A stretch of 64,000 nucleotides of DNA. Origin: Lonicera japonica. Lineage: Eukaryota; Streptophyta; Magnoliopsida; Dipsacales; Caprifoliaceae. A program made the position numbers and the translations under genes. The notes below the pieces were generated by a model. It was not told the DNA's origin. It ran no database searches and was given only the letters and a program-made list of their open reading frames with translations. This document shows, one piece after another, positions 58,989 to 64,000 of this stretch; the first letter of the stretch is position 1; each line of letters begins with the position of its first letter. The stretch covers positions 1-64,000 of the forward strand of contig JAKCWG010000823.1 in assembly GCA_021464415.1 (NCBI GenBank), written 5' to 3'.

Positions 58989-59796
58989 ACTTTGAATCAA
59001 CTCTTCCCAAGACACAAGAGGACCAAGACTCACACACACACGCACGAGATGACTAATCAATGCCCGAAGTTTGGCACTCTAAAGTCTGTGGAGGAACCGA
59101 AATTCAATAGGATGGATCCATTGTCCGGAAGGCTCGAATCTGATTAATAAACAGGGAAGGTGTAAAAGAGGAATCGGGTACCAGAAAAAATTGAAAAAGT
59201 AGAAAAGGGAAAATCCCGTTGGTCCAAGAGAGGGAAAAGTAAGATAAACAGAAATGACGAAAATCGACAGGGAGAGCCACACTAAGAGCGACAGCTGTGC
59301 CAAAAGGCGGAGGGCTACATCTTAGGTGAGTAAGGCTCCTGTTTTGGAAAAATCCGCGAAAGAAAAAGCAAGGAAAATCCGAAAGCCCAAAAAATATAAG
59401 GCCGGATAATCAAAAGAGGGAGCAATAAGGGTATCGAAAAACAGAAAACGATACAGGACCAGCATCTTCCCTGTGAAAAAAATCAGAGAATAGCTTGAAG
59501 GCTATTGAGAATTCCAGACGAATTTCCATCCCCATGACCAAAGAGAAGAAAACTGAGGGTAGAGAGATGCCAAATCCCAAAAATCCATGCACAGCGGTCT
59601 GAAAGTTGCTGCAAAAAAAAAAAAAAAAAAAAAAAAAAAGTTGATTCAGAAGTCCGATTCCCAATAAAGGCCAAAACTGAGGGTAGAAAGGAAAGGAACG
59701 AAAAGCACTTCCCCTCGCAAGCAATTCTCTCTAACATATCTTTTTTCGGAAAATCAAACAAGGCAGTGTATGAGTGATAGAATCATGGCAACAAGG
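58989..59796. other. Non-coding 3' region of element A before the tandem array
   Basis: No gene is supported. Another A-run (27 bases, 59613-59639) is present. The minus-strand open frames here are short and low in complexity. Confidence 0.5.
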
Positions 59797-60990
59797 CCAA
59801 GAAGGGAATTTTTCGAATTCCTGAAAAGATAGGAATTCTTCGCATTCCCCACGAAGGGAATTTTTCGAATCCCTGAAAAGATAGGAATTCTTCGCATTCC
59901 CCACGATGGGAATTTTTTCGAAACCCCTTTCCCCAAGAAGGGAAATAACGACTCCACGTGTTCCCCACGAAGGGAATTTTTCGAATTCCTGAAAAGATAG
60001 GAATTCTTCGCATTCCCCACGATGGGAATTTTTCCGAAACCCCTTTCCCCAAGAAGGGAAATAACGACTCCACGTGTTCCCCACGAAGGGAATTTTTCGA
60101 ATTCCTGAAAAGATAGGAATTCTTCGCATTCCCCACGATGGGAATTTTTCCGAAACCCCTTTCCCCAAGAAGGGAAATAACGACTCCACGTGTTCCCCAC
60201 GAAGGGAATTTTTCGAATCCCTGAAAAGATAGGAATTCTTCGCATTCCCCACGATGGGAATTTTTCCGAAACCCCTTTCCCCAAGAAGGGAAATAACGAC
60301 TCCACGTGTTCCCCACGAAGGGAATTTTTCGAATCCCTGAAAAGATAGGAATTCTTCGCATTCCCCACGATGGGAATTTTTCCGAAACCCCTTTCCTCAA
60401 GAAGGGAAATAACGACTCCACGTGTTCCCCACGAAGGGAATTTTTCGAATTCCTGAAAAGATAGGAATTCTTCGCATTCCCCACGATGGGAATTTTTTCG
60501 AAACCCCTTTCCCCAAGAAGGGAAATAACGACTCCACGTGTTCCCCAAGAAGGGAATTTTTTGAATTCCTGAAAAGATAGGAATTCTTCGCATTCCCCAC
60601 GATGGGAATTTTTCCGAAACCCCTTTCCCCAAGAAGGGAAATAACGACTCCACGTGTTCCCCAAGAAGGGAATTTTTTGAATTCCTAAAAAGATAGGAAT
60701 TCTTCGCATTCCCCACGATGGAAATTTTTTCGAAACCCCTTTCCCCAAGAAGGGAAAAAACGACTCCACGTGTTCCCCAAGAAGGGAATTTTCCGGATTC
60801 CTGAAAAAGTAAGAATTCTTCGCATTCCCCACGATGGGAATTTTCTCCGATCCCCTTTCCCCATGAAGGGAAATAACCTTTACTGCGCATTCCCCATGAA
60901 AGGAATGGCTTTATCCACACATTCCCCACGAAGGGAATCTGATTCACATTTCTCCCAAAGATTGAAATTTCTCTTAGTACCATACCCCAC
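59797..60990 (+). repeat. 116-bp tandem array in the 3' region of element A
   Basis: 'TTCCCC' unit starts occur at 59845, 59961, 60077, 60193, 60309, 60425, 60541, 60657 and 60773, exactly 116 bp apart. Degenerate copies flank the array. Each unit contains three related sub-blocks ('ttccccacgaagggaa', 'ttccccacgatgggaa', 'ccccaagaagggaaat') and the inverted repeat GAATTCCT/AGGAATTC. The array is open in all three minus-strand frames, giving a 435-codon repeat polypeptide, which I treat as a by-product. Such 3' UTR arrays in Tat/Ogre elements are a known source of satellite DNA. Confidence 0.88.
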
Positions 60991-61316
60991 GAAAGGATAC
61001 ACCACAAGACCAAGAATATTCTCTCACTTCTCCCTAAGAAATGGGAAAACTTCAAGAACACTCATTTTTCACCACGATCATTTGGATTCGGTAAAATGCC
61101 AAGCCCCCCTCGTGTAGTCCTACACACTGAGGGTGGTGTGCTGTGACGCCCTGAGTGATGAGTACTCCCTTGTGTGGAGGAATGGTAGCTCGAGCGATGA
61201 GTACTCCCTTGTGTGGAGGAATGGTAGCTCAAAGGGGGCATCCACACCGGAAGTTGGGGGATCCTTGGAGACCCATATAAGTAAGATATGGTCGCTAATT
61301 AAGTACGAGGCCTTTT

Positions 61317-61425
61317 GGGTAGCTCACTGGCTTCGGATCCCATGAGAACTCCGAAGTTAAGCGTGCTTGGACCAGAGCAATCCAGGGATGGGTGACCCCC
61401 TGGGAAGCTAGTCGTGAGCTCCCAG
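61317..61425 (+). ncRNA. 5S rRNA-like segment, Cassandra 5' LTR
   Basis: This resembles plant 5S rRNA from 'cggatcccatgagaactccg' onward. The internal Pol III promoter is visible: A box AGTTAAGCGTGCTTGG (61355-61370), intermediate element GATGGGTGACC (61387-61397) and C box CTGGGAAG (61401-61408). The 5' part and 3' end differ from true 5S, so this is a TRIM promoter and not a ribosomal gene. Confidence 0.85.
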
Positions 61426-61593
61426 AAACAAAGACGTGAGGGTAGATGTCCTGGGGCTGAGGCCTGGCTAGGACGCTACCCAGAGCGGACAATATCGTAC
61501 TGAGGTGCGACCGGGTCGTTACAAATGGTATCAGAGCGGACCCCATAGAGTACGGTGTGTCGACGAGGACGTCGATTCCCTTGGGGGGAAGGA

Positions 61594-61721
61594 TGTGACG
61601 CCCTGAGTGATGAGTACTCCCTTGTGTGGAGGAATGGTAGCTCGAGCGATGAGTACTCCCTTGTGTGGAGGAATGGTAGCTCGAGCGATGAGTACTCCCT
61701 TGTGTGGAGGAATGGTAGCTC
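61594..61721 (+). repeat. 39-bp tandem repeats in the Cassandra LTR
   Basis: The unit 'gatgagtactcccttgtgtg...gagc' occurs three times here and twice at the same place in the 5' LTR (61142-61230). The two LTRs therefore differ in length by exactly 39 bp. Confidence 0.85.
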
Positions 61722-61807
61722 AAAGGGGGCATCCACACCGGAAGTTGGGGCATCCTTGGAGACCCATATAAGTAAGATATGGTCGCTAATTAAGTACGAG
61801 GCCTTTT

Positions 61808-61916
61808 GGGTAGCTCACTGGCTTCGGATCCCATGAGAACTCCGAAGTTAAGCGTGCTTGGACCAGAGCAATCCAGGGATGGGTGACCCCCTGGGAAGCT
61901 GGTCGTGAGCTCCCAG
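61808..61916 (+). ncRNA. 5S rRNA-like segment, Cassandra 3' LTR
   Basis: The same segment as in the 5' LTR, with one base change ('gaagctggtcg' for 'gaagctagtcg'). Both copies keep the A, intermediate and C boxes, so Pol III initiation remains possible. Confidence 0.85.
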
Positions 61917-62019
61917 AAACAAAGCCGTGAGGGTAGATGTCCTGGGGCTGAGGCCTGGCTAGGACGCTACCCAGAGCGGACAATATCGTACTGAGGTGCG
62001 ACCGGGTCGTTACATGTGC

Positions 62020-62239
62020 CACTGAGAGTAATCTGTCACCGAGGGTAGATGGAAGAAAAGGTTGATGTATCGTGTCGCCCGGCCAAAAGGAAAGGGGCAA
62101 TTTTTGGGTTGCATCACCTGAAGCACAAAAGAATCCGCATGCCAGAAAGGGTATACTTTGATTCACCCGAGAGTCGTGAATCGTTGTCTTCTTATCATCC
62201 CAGTATTCTTGGGGACAAGAATCCCGGGACGAGAGGGTC
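62020..62239 (+). other. End of the element A internal region with polypurine tract
   Basis: Non-coding. The purine-rich stretch 'gggacgagagggtc' immediately precedes the LTR start at 62240 and is the likely polypurine tract. Confidence 0.6.
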
Positions 62240-62732
62240 TGTGAACACCCCAATCCACGACTCTCGTGCGAATACTGATTTTCTTTAAGCATCCTGCATT
62301 TAATCATGAATCATCATACATGTAGAAAGACTGATAGGAAAGACTCCAATTTTGGACGCGTTGGGAGTCTAAGATAACCCTTGTTGCCTCTTCGCTTACT
62401 AGGACGGGGATCGAGCGCTAGGGGGTGCGGTAGCCGCATGGGGTGCGGCTGGGGCGTACGACAGGGGTGTGCCAGCCGTACGGCTGGCAGGTAGCCGTAC
62501 GGTTGGGCGTGCGGCTAAGGGGTGCGGTTAGGAGGTGCGGCTAGGGGGTGCGGTTAGGAGGGCGTGCGGCTAGTAAGCGAAGAGGCAACAAGGGTTATCT
62601 TAGACTCCCAACGCGTCCAAAATTGGAGTCTTTCCTATCAGTCTTTCTACATGTATGATGATTCATGATTAAATGCAGGATGCTTAAAGAAAATCAGTAT
62701 TCGCACGAGAGTCGTGGATTGGGGTGTTCACA
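62240..62732. repeat. Foldback 3' end of element A (inverted LTR starts)
   Basis: Positions 62240-62402 repeat the first 163 bp of the LTR in the forward direction. Positions 62570-62732 are the exact reverse complement of those 163 bp. The 167-bp middle is an inverted copy of the U3 CCGTACGG cluster region with rearranged edges. R and U5 are missing. Both arms read 'cccttgttgcc' where the 5' LTR has 'ccctagttgcc', so the arms were copied from each other. The target duplication CATGT follows directly at 62733. Confidence 0.9.
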
Positions 62733-62864
62733 CATGTGTAGGTTCGAAATGCACTTCAGGTAGCCGTAGGAAAGTTTGGCGTGCTAACGGCTAGAATTGG
62801 AGATTTTGGAGTTCGAAATCCATTTGTTCAATTTGAAACCTTGTCTATTGTATTATAGCCCATC
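62733..62864. other. Short spacer between element A and the next LTR
   Basis: It begins with the CATGT duplication. No gene. It may continue the sequence that ends at 43927. Confidence 0.5.
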
Positions 62865-64000
62865 TGTGAACACTCCAATCCACGACTCTCGTGTGAACCT
62901 AACAAGCATTCCGCATCAAGTGTTGAGTCATCATGCATATAGAAGACCATTAGGAAAAATCCTTATTTTTCGAGCGCGCCGGGAATCTACCACAACCTGG
63001 TTGCCACTTCGCTTACTAGGATGGGGATCGACCTGCCCGGACAGGTCGCGGGGTGCGGGGCAGCAAGCCCGAGCCGCACGCCCTAGCCGCACAGTCGCCT
63101 CCTAGCTGCATACCCTAGCCGCACAGTTGGCTCCCAACCGTACGGTTGGCTTCGAGTCGCACGCCCCAGCCGCACGCCCCAGCCGCATGCCCTAGCCACA
63201 CGCCCCAACCGCACGCCCTAGCGGCACCCCCTGCGGCTACCCCCTGATGTTGGTCTCCTTTGGAGCGTTTTTGGCGGATTTTTGCTATAAATAGGACCCT
63301 TGGGATCCCATTTGAAAGCATCAACACTCGATAGTGTTTCTAGTAAGTGGAGATTCTGTCAAAATTACTAGAGAGTCATTTTTAGAGAATTTCTGAGAGA
63401 GAAAGTTTTAAAGAGAGAATCTTAGAGAGAGAAAGTCTAGAGAGAGAAATGAGCAAACAAGCAGATTTTCTTCTTCAAGCGCATCAGGTACGCTTTTCTA
63501 CAACTTTTCTAATTTCAATATCCGTTTTAATATAGAAAATTAGATAACTTGCAAAGAAGTTCATTGCTTTCAAGATAAATCCTTTCTAAGTTTTTACAAA
63601 GAAATCTAAAATCCGTTTTGACACGTTTTCAAAACAAAACAAAATACCAAAACAGTTTCCAAACAAACCGAACTACGAGACTCTGATTCCATTCTACGAA
63701 TGAATACGTAGGCGCTCGCAAAGCTCGAGTCTGATTTCAAAATATAATTTTAAACTAAATCTATCCGAAAAGGACTATTCTGAAAACTATTTAAACTACT
63801 TGCAAGATATCTAAAATAGGAATTAAATACATGATCCATTAAGAGACCGAAAGGGCGAATTGGGTGCCTAACACCTTCCCAATTCGTAACGTAGTTCCCG
63901 AACCCTAGAAAAGTAAATGTTTAAATGAATCTCTGGTTTTAAACGTATGAACAATAATTCGTCTTCGCATTATCCTTCGTGCGATCTTTTGTTTGTTTTC
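62865..64000 (+). mobile_element. Third LTR of the same family, cut by the window edge
   Basis: It starts TGTGAACACTCCAATCC and follows the element A LTR throughout, with substitutions and small gaps, up to the 'cttttgtttgttttc' that matches 45110-45124. The right end is outside the window, so it could be the 5' LTR of another element or a solo LTR. CCGTACGG occurs at 63138 within CCAACCGTACGGTTGG (63134-63149). Confidence 0.85.
63286..63293 (+). promoter_or_regulatory. TATA box of the third LTR
   Basis: TATAAATA in 'ttgctataaataggaccctt', identical in context to 44384. The GC-rich U3 cluster lies upstream at about 63065-63240. Confidence 0.7.

Larger units (their letters stand above)
61142..62014 (+). 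mobile_element. Cassandra-type TRIM retrotransposon with 5S rRNA in its LTRs
   Basis: LTRs lie at 61142-61523 (382 bp) and 61594-62014 (421 bp), both TGTGACGCCC...CGTTACA. TGTGC is duplicated exactly at 61137-61141 and 62015-62019. The primer-binding site TGGTATCAGAGC (61526-61537) is complementary to initiator Met-tRNA. The 70-bp interior ends in a polypurine tract (ggggggaagga, 61583-61593). There is no coding capacity, as usual for TRIMs, so it depends on proteins from other elements. The LTRs differ by about three substitutions plus one extra 39-bp repeat in the 3' LTR. It is inserted in the 3' region of element A. Confidence 0.95.
43928..62732 (+). mobile_element. Element A: Tat/Ogre-like Ty3/gypsy retrotransposon with antisense PMD genes and a foldback 3' end
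   Basis: CATGT flanks it exactly at 43923-43927 and 62733-62737. Order: 5' LTR, primer-binding site, gag-pol in one frame, an antisense 411-codon gene, an antisense five-exon PMD gene, a 116-bp tandem array, a nested Cassandra element, the polypurine tract, and a rearranged 3' LTR made of an inverted repeat. Size is 18.8 kb, or about 17.9 kb without Cassandra. The 163 bp of LTR start seen at both ends differ at only one base, so the element is young, yet gag-pol is broken. It may therefore have been moved by proteins from another copy. Confidence 0.85.

Noticed and set aside
59797..60990. CRISPR-like regular spacing
   Set aside because: The units are 116-bp tandem copies without unique spacers, in a plant retrotransposon.
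59754..61061. 435-codon antisense open frame and overlapping parallel frames
   Set aside because: They are translations of the 116-bp tandem array in different phases. There is no domain, no separate promoter and no composition typical of a gene. Listed as a repeat, with the coding possibility noted only as a finding.
61317..61916. Functional 5S ribosomal RNA genes
   Set aside because: The 5S-like segments lie inside identical LTRs with a target duplication, tRNA-binding site and polypurine tract, and their ends diverge from real 5S. They belong to a Cassandra element.

Overview
This window is nuclear DNA from a flowering plant, probably a eudicot. The support is an intron-containing CC-NBS-LRR disease-resistance gene, plant-type Ty3/gypsy elements of the Tat/Ogre kind (reverse transcriptase plus a second, archaeal-type RNase H), a Cassandra TRIM element carrying 5S rRNA sequence, a plant Helitron, and hAT- and Tourist-like elements. 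Host sequence is very AT-rich. Only one conventional host gene is visible. I cannot name the species. All boundaries were read by eye.

Region 1 (1-19.6 kb) is AT-rich intergenic DNA with no host gene that I can support. It holds a reverse-oriented solo LTR (463-2028), many diverged copies of a non-coding repeat (called R1 here) partly arranged as long tandem segments, a non-autonomous Helitron (10577-12604), a small GGGATGG-ended MITE and a Tourist-like element (16822-17720). Region 2 (19.67-24.52 kb) is a two-exon CNL resistance gene with an apparently open 899-codon frame; a hAT-like element sits in its 2.1-kb intron.

Region 3 (26058-43213, target duplication CTTGC) is an old, heavily mutated Tat-type element, called element B. 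Its 5' LTR and its integrase end each took a nearly identical 1332-bp solo LTR. Its primer-binding site is split by about 3.2 kb of sequence that itself contains a 2028-bp solo LTR. Between pol and the 3' LTR lies a decayed antisense gene.

Region 4 (43928-62732, target duplication CATGT) is a younger Tat-type element, called element A. Its gag-pol occupies one reading frame with three in-frame stops, one frameshift and an Asp-to-Asn change at the protease active site. Its 9-kb 3' region carries two antisense genes. One is a single-exon 411-codon gene resembling plant mobile domain/DUF7745-type proteins. The other is a five-exon gene with an intact 925-codon plant mobile domain (PMD)-like frame, four GT-AG phase-0 introns and its own TATA box. 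Both antisense promoters and the LTR promoter share a GC-rich cluster of the palindrome CCGTACGG placed just upstream of TATAAATA. After the PMD gene come a 116-bp tandem array and a complete Cassandra element (61142-62014, target duplication TGTGC). The 3' LTR of element A is replaced by a perfect 163-bp inverted repeat of the LTR start, so both outer ends of the element are LTR 5' ends. A third, diverged LTR of the same family runs from 62865 off the window.

The strongest candidate for something undescribed is element A as a whole: a young retrotransposon with a broken gag-pol, an intact multi-exon antisense PMD gene driven by what look like duplicated LTR promoter modules, and an aberrant foldback 3' end.
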